A stretch of 64,000 nt of DNA, from the NCBI GenBank assembly GCA_020638525.1, contig JACKIL010000004.1:186001-250000 (forward strand). Reading direction: 5' to 3'. The notes under the pieces are model-generated. The model saw only the letters and a list, made by a program, of their open reading frames with translations, had not been told where the DNA came from and did no database searches. Below, piece by piece: positions 1 to 8,370 of this stretch. Origin of the DNA: Caulobacterales bacterium (lineage in GTDB: Bacteria; Pseudomonadota; Alphaproteobacteria; Caulobacterales; Parvularculaceae). The position numbers and the translations under genes were made by a program. The stretch's first letter is position 1, and each line of letters begins with the position of its first letter.

Positions 1-1
1 C

Positions 2-349
2 TATCGTTCGGGCGACAGTCGCGTGCCCACCATGACCGAGGCCTACAAGAAAATGGTCGAGGTTATGGGTACCGAGGAAGCCAAGAAATACTGGGAAATC
101 TCACGTATTCTTGATGAGACCATGGTCGCCGAGAAGGGCATCTACCCGAACCTCGATTTCCCGGCCGGCCCGGCCTATTATCTCATGGGCTTTGAAATCC
201 CGATGTTCACGCCGATCTTCGTCGTGAGCCGCATTACGGGGTGGACGGCGCATGTGATGGAGCAGCTGGCGAACAACAAGCTTATTCGTCCGCTCTCGAA
301 CTATACGGGCAAACCGCAACGAGAGGTGGTTCCGCTCGACCGGAGGTAA
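2..349 (+). CDS. 2-methylcitrate/citrate synthase, C-terminal part (cut by window start)
   Basis: Only the last 115 residues are visible; the reading frame is open to the left edge. The fragment has the substrate-binding run GDSRVPTM, then NLDFPAGPAYYLMG and SRITGWTAH and a conserved PLDRR tail, which match the bifunctional 2-methylcitrate/citrate synthase branch known from actinobacteria rather than the hexameric GltA type. It would condense propionyl-CoA or acetyl-CoA with oxaloacetate in the cytoplasm. A complete GltA-type enzyme is encoded at 18102-19406, so this is a second, distinct synthase. folE starts 3 bp after its stop, suggesting one transcript. Whether propionate genes lie upstream cannot be seen. 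Confidence 0.85.
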   Translation, partial: YRSGDSRVPTMTEAYKKMVEVMGTEEAKKYWEISRILDETMVAEKGIYPNLDFPAGPAYYLMGFEIPMFTPIFVVSRITGWTAHVMEQLANNKLIRPLSNYTGKPQREVVPLDRR

Positions 350-352
350 GAA

Positions 353-946
353 ATGTCTGAAGAGCATCGCGTCCGCACCGAGGAAGAGCGCGAACGCGCG
401 GAAGAGGCGGTGCGCGAGCTTATCAGATGGATCGGCGACGATCCGGCGCGCGAAGGGCTGATGGACACGCCTCGCCGGGTCGTCGACGCTTATCTCGAAT
501 ATTTCCGGGGCTATGAAGAAAATCCGGAAGTCTATCTCACGCGCACTTTCGAGCAGGTGGGCGGGTATGACGAGATCGTCCTACTGCGCGAGATCCCGTT
601 TCACTCGCACTGCGAACACCACATGGCGCCGATCCTCGGCAAGGCGCATGTGGCCTATCTGCCGCGGGACAGGGTGGTCGGCATTTCGAAGCTCGCCCGC
701 GTCGTTCACGCCTATGCAAAGCGCCTGCAGGTGCAGGAGCGGCTGACGGCCGAGATCGCCGATTGCATCCAGAAGGTGCTCGACCCCGTGGGCGTCGCCG
801 TGGTCGTCGAGGCGACCCACGCCTGCATGACCTGCCGGGGCGTCGAGACGCCGGGGGTCATCATGACAACGAGCCGGATGATGGGAATTTTCCGGGACGA
901 CGAAAAAGCCCGTCAGGAAGTTCTCAAGCTCATCGGATTCAACTAA
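353..946 (+). CDS. folE: GTP cyclohydrolase I
   Basis: This 197-residue enzyme converts GTP to 7,8-dihydroneopterin triphosphate, the first step of folate synthesis. The zinc and active-site motif HSHCEHHMAP lies at residues 84-93, giving Cys87 and His90 as zinc ligands; the third ligand is Cys158 in THACMTCRG, with His156 as a catalytic histidine. The substrate-binding run SKLARVVHAYAKRLQVQERL is intact. Length is normal for the family after its variable N-terminus. It starts 3 bp after the preceding synthase, with GGAGG just upstream, and is followed by an enoyl-CoA hydratase with no obvious pathway link. Confidence 0.97.
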   Translation: MSEEHRVRTEEERERAEEAVRELIRWIGDDPAREGLMDTPRRVVDAYLEYFRGYEENPEVYLTRTFEQVGGYDEIVLLREIPFHSHCEHHMAPILGKAHVAYLPRDRVVGISKLARVVHAYAKRLQVQERLTAEIADCIQKVLDPVGVAVVVEATHACMTCRGVETPGVIMTTSRMMGIFRDDEKARQEVLKLIGFN

Positions 947-974
947 ACCATTCCGAAAATTAAAGGAGAAACCG

Positions 975-1751
975 GTGGCATACGAATGCATCCTCACCGA
1001 GATTGACGGCGCCGTCGGCATCATCACGCTCAACCGCCCGGCCGCGCTTAACGCGTTCAACAACCAGCTCATGGACGAGCTGACGGATGCGTTGAAGAAG
1101 TTCGACGCGGACGACGCCATCGGCTGCATGATCATCACCGGTTCGGAAAAGGCTTTCGCTGCCGGCGCCGACATCAAGGAGATGGCGGAGAAGACCTATA
1201 TGGAGGTCTTCGAGGAACAGTTCATCACGCGCAACTGGGAAGAGGCGACGCGGGTGCGCAAGCCCCTTATTGCTGCGGTCGCGGGCTATGCGCTCGGCGG
1301 CGGCTGCGAACTCGCCATGATGTGCGATTTCATTCTGGCTGCGGATAATGCGAAGTTCGGCCAGCCAGAGATCTCTATCGGGGCTATGCCCGGCGCAGGC
1401 GGAACGCAGCGCCTTGCCCGCTTCATCGGCAAGTCGAAGGCGATGGAAATGTGCCTTACCGGCCGCATGATGGATGTCGAAGAGGCCGAGCGTTGCGGGC
1501 TCGTCTCACGCATCATTCCAAAAGGCGAACTGCGCGAAGAAGCCATTCGCGTCGCCAAACAGATAGCGGCGTTCTCGCGCCCCATCGCGATCCTCGTCAA
1601 AGACTCCGTCAACCGCTCTTATGAGACTGGCCTGACCGAAGGCGTGCGCGTCGAGCGCCGGCTCTTCCATTCGCTTTTCGGCACGGAAGACCAGCGCGAG
1701 GGCATGGCGGCGTTCATCGAGAAGCGTAAGCCGAACTTCAAGAACCGATAG
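975..1751 (+). CDS. enoyl-CoA hydratase (crotonase family)
   Basis: A 258-residue crotonase-fold protein that hydrates trans-2-enoyl-CoA in fatty-acid beta-oxidation. The oxyanion-hole segments AAGADIKEM (62-70) and GYALGGGCELA (104-114) are present, and both catalytic glutamates are kept: Glu112 in GGCELAM and Glu132 in GQPEISIGAMPGAGGTQRL. This points to a true hydratase rather than an isomerase or dehalogenase. The start is GTG with AAAGGAGAAA about 6 bp upstream. It resembles short-chain EchA/FadB1x enzymes; the exact chain-length preference cannot be told. The antiporter gene follows after 6 bp. Confidence 0.92.
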   Translation: MAYECILTEIDGAVGIITLNRPAALNAFNNQLMDELTDALKKFDADDAIGCMIITGSEKAFAAGADIKEMAEKTYMEVFEEQFITRNWEEATRVRKPLIAAVAGYALGGGCELAMMCDFILAADNAKFGQPEISIGAMPGAGGTQRLARFIGKSKAMEMCLTGRMMDVEEAERCGLVSRIIPKGELREEAIRVAKQIAAFSRPIAILVKDSVNRSYETGLTEGVRVERRLFHSLFGTEDQREGMAAFIEKRKPNFKNR

Positions 1752-1757
1752 GCGCGA

Positions 1758-3677
1758 ATGGACAACATCGTCCTTGTCGTCACAATTATCGGCGTGCTCG
1801 GCGTCGGCGCGCAGTGGTGCGCGTGGCGATTCAATCTTCCGGCTATCGTTCTCATGGCGACGGCGGGCATTCTCGCCGGGCCGGTTCTCGGATTTCTTCA
1901 TGCTCCGCCGGGCGCCCCCGATGGCGCGCCGCCGATGCAGGCTTTGTTCGGTGAGTTCTACCGGCCGATCATCGCCATCGCCGTTGCGATTATCCTTTTT
2001 GAGGGCGGGCTCTCTTTAAGGTTTTCCGAGATCCGGGGCCTGTCGACAGGCGTGCGCCGGCTCGTCTTGCCGGGCGTGCCCATCGCCTGGGCCCTCGGCG
2101 CGCTCGCGGCGCGGCAAATCGGCGATCTTTCGTGGTCGAGCGCCATTCTCTTCTCCGGCATTATGGTCGTCACGGGGCCGACGGTGATCGTGCCGCTTTT
2201 GCGTCAATCGCGTCTCAAGCAACGCCCGGCGGCGCTTCTCAAATGGGAAGCGATCATCAACGATCCGATTGGCGCCTTGCTCGCCGTCGTCGCCTATGAA
2301 GGCATCGTCTTTCGCGCCGAGACATCGCACGAATTTTCATCCGGGCAGATCCTCGGATCGCTCGCTCTCGCCGCAATTCTGTCCGTAGCCTTTGGCGTGC
2401 TGCTTGCGCGTTTCGCCGCAAGTTCATTCCGGCGCGGCTGGATTCCGGAATATCTGAAGCCGCCGGTTCTGCTGGTGCTTGTGCTCGTCTGCTTCGAGAT
2501 GGCGAACCTCCTGCAAGATGAGGCAGGGCTACTCGCGGTGACGGCCATGGGCGTCACCCTCGCCAATTCGAAAGTGGCGAGCATCGATGAGCTGCGTCTC
2601 TTCAAGGAGAATATCGCCGTTCTCCTCGTCTCCGGCGTCTTCATCATGCTGACGGCGAATCTGACGGGCGACATGCTTCACGGGCTCGGCTGGCGCGACG
2701 TCGCTTTCGTCGCCGCTATGCTGTTTGTCGTTCGCCCGCTGACGGTGATCATTTCTACGATTGGAGCAGGGCTGCCGTGGCAGGAAAGGTTGCTCGTCGC
2801 CTGGATCGCGCCGCGCGGCATCGTCGCTGTCGCCATATCGAGCTTCTTCGGCGCGGCGCTCGTCGGACTTGGCGTGGAAGACGGCGCGCGCCTCATTCCG
2901 CTCGCCTTTGTCATGGTCTTCGTGACGGTCGTGCTTCACGGTTTCACCATCGGGCCGATGGCGCGCGCTCTCGGGCTTGCATCTCGCGAACGGCCGGGGG
3001 TTCTCATCGTGGGCGCGACCCCTTGGTCAGCGGAACTCGCCGGCAAGCTCAAGGAAATGAAGATCCCTGTGATGGTCGCCGATTCAAGCTGGCGAAGGCT
3101 ACGCGCGGCGCGCCTTGCAAATGTCGAGACCTATTATGGCGAGATCCTTTCGGAAGTGACGGAGCATCATCTCGACCTCAATCGCTTTGGTACGCTCCTC
3201 GCCGTTTCTGGAAACGAGGCGCATAACGCGCTCGTTTGCACTGACCTGGCGCCGGAGCTTGGGCGGGCTGCGATCTATCAGATCAACGCGCGCGGCAAGG
3301 ACGAGGAAGACCGGCGCGCGCTCTCCTACACCTTGCAGGGGCGCACGCTCCTCCATTCCGGCGCGACGCTGGACGAGTTGTTGCGGCGTCACTATGCGGG
3401 CTGGATTTACCAGCGCACGCGGCTGTCAGAAGAATATCCGCCTGAGAAATATCTCGAAGACCTCGGGGACGAGTATGATATCGTCCTCGCGCTTCGCAAG
3501 GGCGTGTTGCTCTTCGCTTCGATGGAGGCGCGTATCAAGCCCGAGATCGGGGATACGATCCTCGCCTATATTCCGAAGCCGTCAGCCGCGAAGCCTGACG
3601 AACGCAAGACCTCGGCGGCGGAAGGTAAAGCGAAGGCCGAGGAAACGCCTGCCGGAACGGCGGCGAAAGAAGGTTAA
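1758..3677 (+). CDS. monovalent cation:proton antiporter, CPA1/NhaP type with cytosolic RCK-like domain
   Basis: A 639-residue protein with roughly 12 hydrophobic segments up to residue ~405, then a soluble domain. CPA1 signatures are visible: FEGG at 81-84, GPTVIVPLLR at 140-149, and the Asn168-Asp169 pair in EAIINDPIGAL, the usual ion-binding residues of electroneutral NhaP-type exchangers. The soluble part (about 410-600) looks like a TrkA-N/RCK fold, but its nucleotide loop reads VGATPWSAEL instead of GxGxxG, so NAD binding may be lost. The tail is an Ala/Lys/Glu-rich low-complexity extension. Likely Na+ (or K+)/H+ exchange across the inner membrane. Confidence 0.9.
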   Translation: MDNIVLVVTIIGVLGVGAQWCAWRFNLPAIVLMATAGILAGPVLGFLHAPPGAPDGAPPMQALFGEFYRPIIAIAVAIILFEGGLSLRFSEIRGLSTGVRRLVLPGVPIAWALGALAARQIGDLSWSSAILFSGIMVVTGPTVIVPLLRQSRLKQRPAALLKWEAIINDPIGALLAVVAYEGIVFRAETSHEFSSGQILGSLALAAILSVAFGVLLARFAASSFRRGWIPEYLKPPVLLVLVLVCFEMANLLQDEAGLLAVTAMGVTLANSKVASIDELRLFKENIAVLLVSGVFIMLTANLTGDMLHGLGWRDVAFVAAMLFVVRPLTVIISTIGAGLPWQERLLVAWIAPRGIVAVAISSFFGAALVGLGVEDGARLIPLAFVMVFVTVVLHGFTIGPMARALGLASRERPGVLIVGATPWSAELAGKLKEMKIPVMVADSSWRRLRAARLANVETYYGEILSEVTEHHLDLNRFGTLLAVSGNEAHNALVCTDLAPELGRAAIYQINARGKDEEDRRALSYTLQGRTLLHSGATLDELLRRHYAGWIYQRTRLSEEYPPEKYLEDLGDEYDIVLALRKGVLLFASMEARIKPEIGDTILAYIPKPSAAKPDERKTSAAEGKAKAEETPAGTAAKEG

Positions 3678-3728
3678 CAAGCCATAAATCGAAAGATTGC
3701 TTAACGGCGCATTAGCGCTTGCCGCCTA

Positions 3729-3753
3729 GCATCCGCCCCGAAAGGCAGGATGC
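3729..3753 (+). promoter_or_regulatory. hairpin directly upstream of the kinase start codon
   Basis: The arms GCATCC (3729-3734) and GGATGC (3748-3753) pair perfectly, and an inner GCC/GGC extends the stem. The loop region holds the only Shine-Dalgarno-like AAAGG (3742-3745 core), and ATG follows at 3754. In RNA this would place the ribosome site inside a hairpin, so translation could be restrained. This is inference from base pairing only. Confidence 0.35.
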
Positions 3754-4632
3754 ATGCGGGCGCCAAATCCGTTCTCTATTCATAATGGGGGGCTCATCGG
3801 GGCTTATGCAGCACGCCTCGCGGAGGCGATCGCCGTTCGCCGTGCGACTCTGGAGGCGCACACCGCTCGCGCTGAGGCGGACCTTTCCATCCGTGCGCGG
3901 TCGGAATTCCTGTCCAACATGAACCATGAACTGAGAACGCCGTTGAACGCCATTCTCGGCTTCTCGACCATGCTGCGCGACAGCGAGACCTATACGCTCA
4001 GCGACGAGCAGCGCCGCACTTATGCGGAATACATCATTCAGTCCGCCGACTTGCTGCTCGGCCATATCAATACGATCCTTGAGACTGCCGCGCTCGACAG
4101 CGGAACCGTCGAGATGCACGCCGGCGAAGTCGATCTCGCGGAAGTGCTGGAAGCCGCGATTGGCCGCGCTGCAATCGCTTCCAAATCGGCTGAAGTGGCG
4201 ATCGTCAACAAAACGCAAGTTGGCTCGGTCGCGTGCTGGGGCGATGCGAACCGTATCGGTCAGGCGCTCGATCATTTGCTGCGGACGGCGCTCAGGGCAG
4301 CGCCGAAAGGAAGCAAGATCCTTGTTCGGGCGGCGGCCGGAGAAAAGTCGTGGCCGGAAATCGCTGTGCGCGACTTCGGCGCTGGCCTTTCAGGCGAGGA
4401 AATCCGCAAGTCGTTGAGCGTTTTCGATGAAGTCCATCGCGGGCTGGACCGGTCTTTCGCCGGACCCGGCGTCGGACTGGCCGTTGCGAAGACGTTTGTC
4501 GAACTTCAGGGCGGGCGTTTCGAGATCAAGAGCCGCGTGGGCGAGGGCACGATCGTTCGGATCATGCTGCCGCCGGAAGAAGCAAAGCCCTCGGCGGCGC
4601 CGGGCGAAGCCGAAATTCGCAAGGCTGGGTGA
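3754..4632 (+). CDS. soluble histidine-kinase-like protein with altered N-box
   Basis: A 292-residue cytoplasmic protein with no membrane span or PAS domain. It has an N-terminal coiled stretch (~15-50), a HisKA domain with phospho-acceptor His58 in FLSNMNHELRTPLNA, and a HATPase_c domain (~160-275). The G1 box DFGAG (207-211) and G2 box GPGVGLA (237-243) are present, but the N-box reads LDHLLRTALRAA where the family has an Asn before Ala (Thr178 here); that Asn normally coordinates Mg-ATP. Catalysis may be weak or lost. No response regulator is adjacent. The next gene, 28 bp on, is a HerA-like ATPase, suggesting joint function. Confidence 0.8.
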   Translation: MRAPNPFSIHNGGLIGAYAARLAEAIAVRRATLEAHTARAEADLSIRARSEFLSNMNHELRTPLNAILGFSTMLRDSETYTLSDEQRRTYAEYIIQSADLLLGHINTILETAALDSGTVEMHAGEVDLAEVLEAAIGRAAIASKSAEVAIVNKTQVGSVACWGDANRIGQALDHLLRTALRAAPKGSKILVRAAAGEKSWPEIAVRDFGAGLSGEEIRKSLSVFDEVHRGLDRSFAGPGVGLAVAKTFVELQGGRFEIKSRVGEGTIVRIMLPPEEAKPSAAPGEAEIRKAG

Positions 4633-4660
4633 GACTGAATGAAATTCGGGAGGCGGAGTA

Positions 4661-6352
4661 ATGTCTGAAGCGAAAGCCGTGGCTGTGAAAGCGTTGCATG
4701 GCGGCTCCGTTGTCGGCCGTCCGGGCGACAGAACGCGCGTCGGCGCGGTGATTTCGGTCACCGGCGCGCACGCGCTCGTAATGCTCGACCCGGCGCATGT
4801 GGAGCTCGACCGTATCCACCGTCCGCAGATCGGCGCCATTATGAGCATCGACGCCGGACCTACCGTCGCGCTCGGCCTTGTTTCCGCGATGAGCGTTCCG
4901 GCGCCGTCACTGGATGAGCCCGGCGGCGATATGCGCATCGTCGAACTTGAACTTATCGGCGAATTCACGAAACCTAGCGCGAGGACGCCGGCGCGCTTCC
5001 GCCGCGGCGTGACATCGTTCCCAACGCTTGGCGACGAAGTGCATCTTGCAACGCATGATGAACTTGCAGCACTTTTCGCCGCGAGCGGCTCGATGAGCGC
5101 GCGCATTGGCGTCGTCAAGCAGGATACAGCCATTCCGGCGACCGTCGCCGTTAATGAACTCTTCTCGCGCCATTGCGCCGTCGTCGGCACGACGGGATCG
5201 GGCAAGTCATGCGCCATCGCGCTGATGCTTCGCTCGGTGCTGAAGCGCTACAGCCACGGCCATGTTGTCATCCTCGATCCGCATAATGAATATTCGCGCT
5301 GCTTCGGGGATCTCGGCGTTGTTTTTGATGCGTCCAACTTCTCCTTGCCATACTGGATGCTGACTTTTGAGGAGTTCATTCAGGTCCTCTACCCAAGCCG
5401 GGAAGGATATGACGAGGAAATCGAAATTCTCGCCGACCTGATTCCGGCAGCCAAGAAAATCCATGCAAGCGCCGGCGGCTCGCGCATGGTTGCGGAAAGA
5501 CGCAGCGAAGCGGGCGCGATCACGGTCGACACGCCGACGCCTTATCGCATTTCCGAGGTGTTGACCCTGATCGACAAAGCGCTCGGCGGCCTCGATTCAA
5601 CGCGCTCGATCGCACCATACAAGCGCTTGCGCGCGCGCCTTTTCGCGGTGAGCCAGGATGCGCGTTACGGTTTCATGTTTGGCGGGCTCACCGTGCAGGA
5701 TACGATGGCGAATTTCCTGAGCACGCTCTTCCGTATCCCGGTCGACGGCCGGCCGGTGAGCATCATCGAACTCGCGGGGCTTCCGGGCGAAGTCGCGCAA
5801 GTCGTCGTTTGCGTCACGGCGCGCCTCGCTTTTGAATTTGGCCTGTGGAGCAATGGCGCCGCGCCCATCGCGATCATCTGCGAGGACGCGCATCGATACG
5901 CGCCAGCGAACAAGGACGCCGGCTTTGCGCCGACGCGCAAAGCGCTCGCGCGCATCGCCAAGGAAGGCCGGAAAGTCGGCGTGTCGCTGTGGGTCGCTTC
6001 GCAGCGCCCGACAGAGCTCGACCCGACGATCCTGTCGCAATGCAACACGATCTTCGCGATGCGCCTTGCGAACCAGGCGGATCAGGAGGCTCTTAAAGCC
6101 GCCGCGCCCGATGCGTCTTCGAGCCTTCTCGCTTGCCTGCCTTCATTGGGTCTCGGCGAGGCGATCGCCGTCGGCGAAGGCGTTCCGCTGCCGACGCGGA
6201 TCCGCTTCGACTCCCTGCCGCATGAAGCAGTTCCTCGCAGCCTGACGGCGAGCTTTACGGATGGCTGGTCGGTCGAAGTCGACGACACAGGCTTTGTCGA
6301 GCGCATCGTCGAGCAATGGCGCGCCCAACGCCTGCTTCTCCCGGAAGTCTGA
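4661..6352 (+). CDS. HerA/VirB4-like DUF87 ATPase
   Basis: A 563-residue protein with an N-terminal barrel-like segment (HAS-barrel, ~15-100) followed by a RecA-fold motor. Walker A is GTTGSGKS at 176-183 and Walker B is IAIICEDAH at 403-411 with catalytic Glu408; a sensor-like VASQRPTELDP follows. This layout is that of HerA hexameric DNA translocases, which in archaea and some phage-defence systems work with the NurA nuclease. No NurA, Sir2 or other nuclease gene is adjacent. The protein follows the kinase-like gene on the same strand. Its DNA-pumping role is inferred from the family, and its biological task is unknown. Confidence 0.85.
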   Translation: MSEAKAVAVKALHGGSVVGRPGDRTRVGAVISVTGAHALVMLDPAHVELDRIHRPQIGAIMSIDAGPTVALGLVSAMSVPAPSLDEPGGDMRIVELELIGEFTKPSARTPARFRRGVTSFPTLGDEVHLATHDELAALFAASGSMSARIGVVKQDTAIPATVAVNELFSRHCAVVGTTGSGKSCAIALMLRSVLKRYSHGHVVILDPHNEYSRCFGDLGVVFDASNFSLPYWMLTFEEFIQVLYPSREGYDEEIEILADLIPAAKKIHASAGGSRMVAERRSEAGAITVDTPTPYRISEVLTLIDKALGGLDSTRSIAPYKRLRARLFAVSQDARYGFMFGGLTVQDTMANFLSTLFRIPVDGRPVSIIELAGLPGEVAQVVVCVTARLAFEFGLWSNGAAPIAIICEDAHRYAPANKDAGFAPTRKALARIAKEGRKVGVSLWVASQRPTELDPTILSQCNTIFAMRLANQADQEALKAAAPDASSSLLACLPSLGLGEAIAVGEGVPLPTRIRFDSLPHEAVPRSLTASFTDGWSVEVDDTGFVERIVEQWRAQRLLLPEV

Positions 6353-6391
6353 GGCTGCATTTTCAACGGCTGACGAGGCTTGAGGCGCCTG

Positions 6392-6418
6392 CCGGAGCGG
6401 TCCACACTGACCGTCCGG
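6392..6418 (+). promoter_or_regulatory. hairpin overlapping the ribosome binding site of the isoaspartyl peptidase gene
   Basis: CCGGA-G-CGGTC (6392-6402) pairs with GACCGTCCGG (6409-6418) apart from one bulged G, with loop CACACT. The right arm overlaps the GGAGGA ribosome site (6417-6422) of the ATG at 6427. It lacks a T-run, so it looks more like a translational control or RNA-stability element than a terminator for the gene upstream. Confidence 0.35.
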
Positions 6419-6426
6419 AGGATTTC

Positions 6427-7431
6427 ATGATCATTTCTCGCCTGACTGCGGCTCTCGCTGCGTTCGCCTTGTCGCTTGCTCCCGCTTTCGCCGCCGAGGC
6501 GCGCGCGCCGTTGACGATCGTCATCCACGGCGGCGCAGGCGCGCTCGAACCGGGACGATACACGCCCGCCGAAGAAGCCGAATACAAACAGAAGCTCAAA
6601 GAAGCGCTGAATACAGGCTATGCGGTTCTCGAGAGCGGCGGCTCTTCGCTTGACGCCGTTGAAGCGGCCATCGTCCTCATGGAGGATTCACCGCTCTTCA
6701 ATGCCGGGAAAGGCGCCGTCTTCACGCGCGAAGGAAAGAATGAACTCGACGCGTCGATCATGGACGGAAAGACGCTGAAAGCAGGCGCGATCGCGGGCGT
6801 CACCCATGTGAAGAACCCGGTCAAGCTTGCGCGCGCCGTCATGGATCATTCCGAGCACGTCATGTTCGCCCGCGAGGGCGCCGAAGAATTCGCCCGCGAG
6901 CAGCATATCGAGATGGTGAAACCGAAATACTTCTTCACCGAAGCGCGCTGGCGCGGATACAAGGATGCGCTCGCCGCTGAGAAGAAGAAGGGCGCGAGCC
7001 TTCCCGTCGATTTCAAATACGGAACGGTCGGCGCGCTGGCGCTCGACGCGGAAGGAAATCTCGCGGCGGCGACTTCCACCGGCGGCATGACCCTGAAGCG
7101 GTTCGGGCGCGTCGGCGACACGCCGATCATCGGCGCCGGTACTTTCGCGGATAACAAGTCCTGCGCCGTCTCATCGACGGGGTGGGGCGAATTCTTCATG
7201 CGCCTCACCATCGCGCGCGATGTGTGCGCGCAAGTCGAATATGCCGGCAAGTCAGTCAAGGACGCGGCGCATGACGTCATCCACAACCGTTTGCAGTCGG
7301 CGGGCGGCGATGGCGGCGTCATCGTGCTGGCGCCGAACGGGGACTATGTGATGGACTTCAACTCGGCAGGCATGTTCCGCGGCGTGAAGCAGGAAGGCGG
7401 CGAGGCGAAGGTCGCGATCTACGGCGAGTGA
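6427..7431 (+). CDS. exported isoaspartyl peptidase / type-2 L-asparaginase (Ntn hydrolase)
   Basis: A 334-residue precursor that matures by self-cleavage and removes isoaspartyl residues or hydrolyses asparagine. Residues 1-23 form a signal peptide ending AFAAEA. The family opening VIHGGAGALEPG follows; the autocleavage site and nucleophile is Gly199-Thr200 in KYGTVGALALD, and the substrate loops RFGRVGDTP and GAGTFAD are intact. I chose the ATG at 6427, preceded by GGAGGA, because it begins the signal peptide; a longer frame opens at 6316 inside the ATPase gene. The export signal indicates a periplasmic enzyme. It converges on pfkB with a 7-bp gap. Confidence 0.92.
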   Translation: MIISRLTAALAAFALSLAPAFAAEARAPLTIVIHGGAGALEPGRYTPAEEAEYKQKLKEALNTGYAVLESGGSSLDAVEAAIVLMEDSPLFNAGKGAVFTREGKNELDASIMDGKTLKAGAIAGVTHVKNPVKLARAVMDHSEHVMFAREGAEEFAREQHIEMVKPKYFFTEARWRGYKDALAAEKKKGASLPVDFKYGTVGALALDAEGNLAAATSTGGMTLKRFGRVGDTPIIGAGTFADNKSCAVSSTGWGEFFMRLTIARDVCAQVEYAGKSVKDAAHDVIHNRLQSAGGDGGVIVLAPNGDYVMDFNSAGMFRGVKQEGGEAKVAIYGE

Positions 7432-7438
7432 GCCGGCG

Positions 7439-8368
7439 TTACGCGCGTAGCGAAGCTTCGTAGATCCGGACGACTTCTTTCGGTTCGAATAATGCGGTGC
7501 CGGGCGTCATCAGCGTCGCGCTGGCGGCGGCGAGCGCGAAACGGAGCGCGTTCGCATCCGGCTCATTTTTCATAAGCGCGATGACGAGAGCGGCGACGAA
7601 AGAATCGCCCGCGCCGACAGCGCTGACAATTTTCACATCGGGCGAAGGCGCACGCGCGACGCCGCTCGGCCCCGCGAGAATTCCGCCTTCGCCGCCATGG
7701 GTGATCGCGACGCGGCCCGCCTTTCCCTTCGCGACGAGGTCCATCGCGAAGTTTGCCGCGTCATCCGGCCATTGCAGGGATCGCCCTGCGAAAGTCGGCG
7801 CTTCGGATTTGTTGAGCCGCAACAGGTCGACGCCTTCCTCCAGCGCTTCGACGACGCCCTTCGTTGAGTCGATCGCAAAGCGTGCGCCCTTTGATTTTGC
7901 GATGCGCGCTGCGCGCCCCCAGAAATCCCTCGGCGCGCCGGGCGGAAGGCTGCCGCTCGCGACGATATAATCCCCGCTCTTTGCTTCTTCTTCGAGCGCA
8001 GTGAGGAACAGCGAGGCCTCGCCGTCGCTCATCTCGGCGCCCGGAAAGTTGAAGCGGAATTCGTCGCCGGACGAGGTTTCGCGGACATGAAAGGCCGGCC
8101 GGGTTTCTCCGCCGACAGGAATGATCCGCGCGGGTACGTTTTCGCGCGCGACCGCCTCCTTCAGGGTGGCGCCGTGAAGGCCGCCGGTCGTGAAGATCGC
8201 AAGCGTTTGCGCGGACAGGCGCAGCGCTGCGCGGGCGACGTTGACGCCGCCGCCGCCTGCATCGACGCGCGGATTGGAGCAACGGAGCTTCTGGTTCGGC
8301 TCGACCTTGTCAGCCTCGAACGAGAAATCGAGCGCGGGGTTCGGAGTCAGCGTGATGATGCGCGGCAT
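7439..8368 (-). CDS. pfkB: 6-phosphofructokinase isozyme 2 type (PfkB/ribokinase family)
   Basis: A 309-residue sugar-phosphate kinase, the same length as E. coli Pfk-2 and sharing its features: TLTPNPALD at the start, the substrate motif GGGGVNVARA (38-47), KLRC upstream of it, and the C-terminal anion-hole and catalytic motif AVGAGDSF. It would phosphorylate fructose-6-phosphate, although FruK (1-phosphofructokinase) and tagatose-6-phosphate kinase are close relatives and cannot be fully excluded. No PTS genes are nearby, which favours Pfk-2. radC ends 2 bp before its start on the same strand, so map-radC-pfkB may be one transcript. Confidence 0.85.
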   Translation of the reverse strand: MPRIITLTPNPALDFSFEADKVEPNQKLRCSNPRVDAGGGGVNVARAALRLSAQTLAIFTTGGLHGATLKEAVARENVPARIIPVGGETRPAFHVRETSSGDEFRFNFPGAEMSDGEASLFLTALEEEAKSGDYIVASGSLPPGAPRDFWGRAARIAKSKGARFAIDSTKGVVEALEEGVDLLRLNKSEAPTFAGRSLQWPDDAANFAMDLVAKGKAGRVAITHGGEGGILAGPSGVARAPSPDVKIVSAVGAGDSFVAALVIALMKNEPDANALRFALAAASATLMTPGTALFEPKEVVRIYEASLRA

Positions 8369-8370
8369 GA

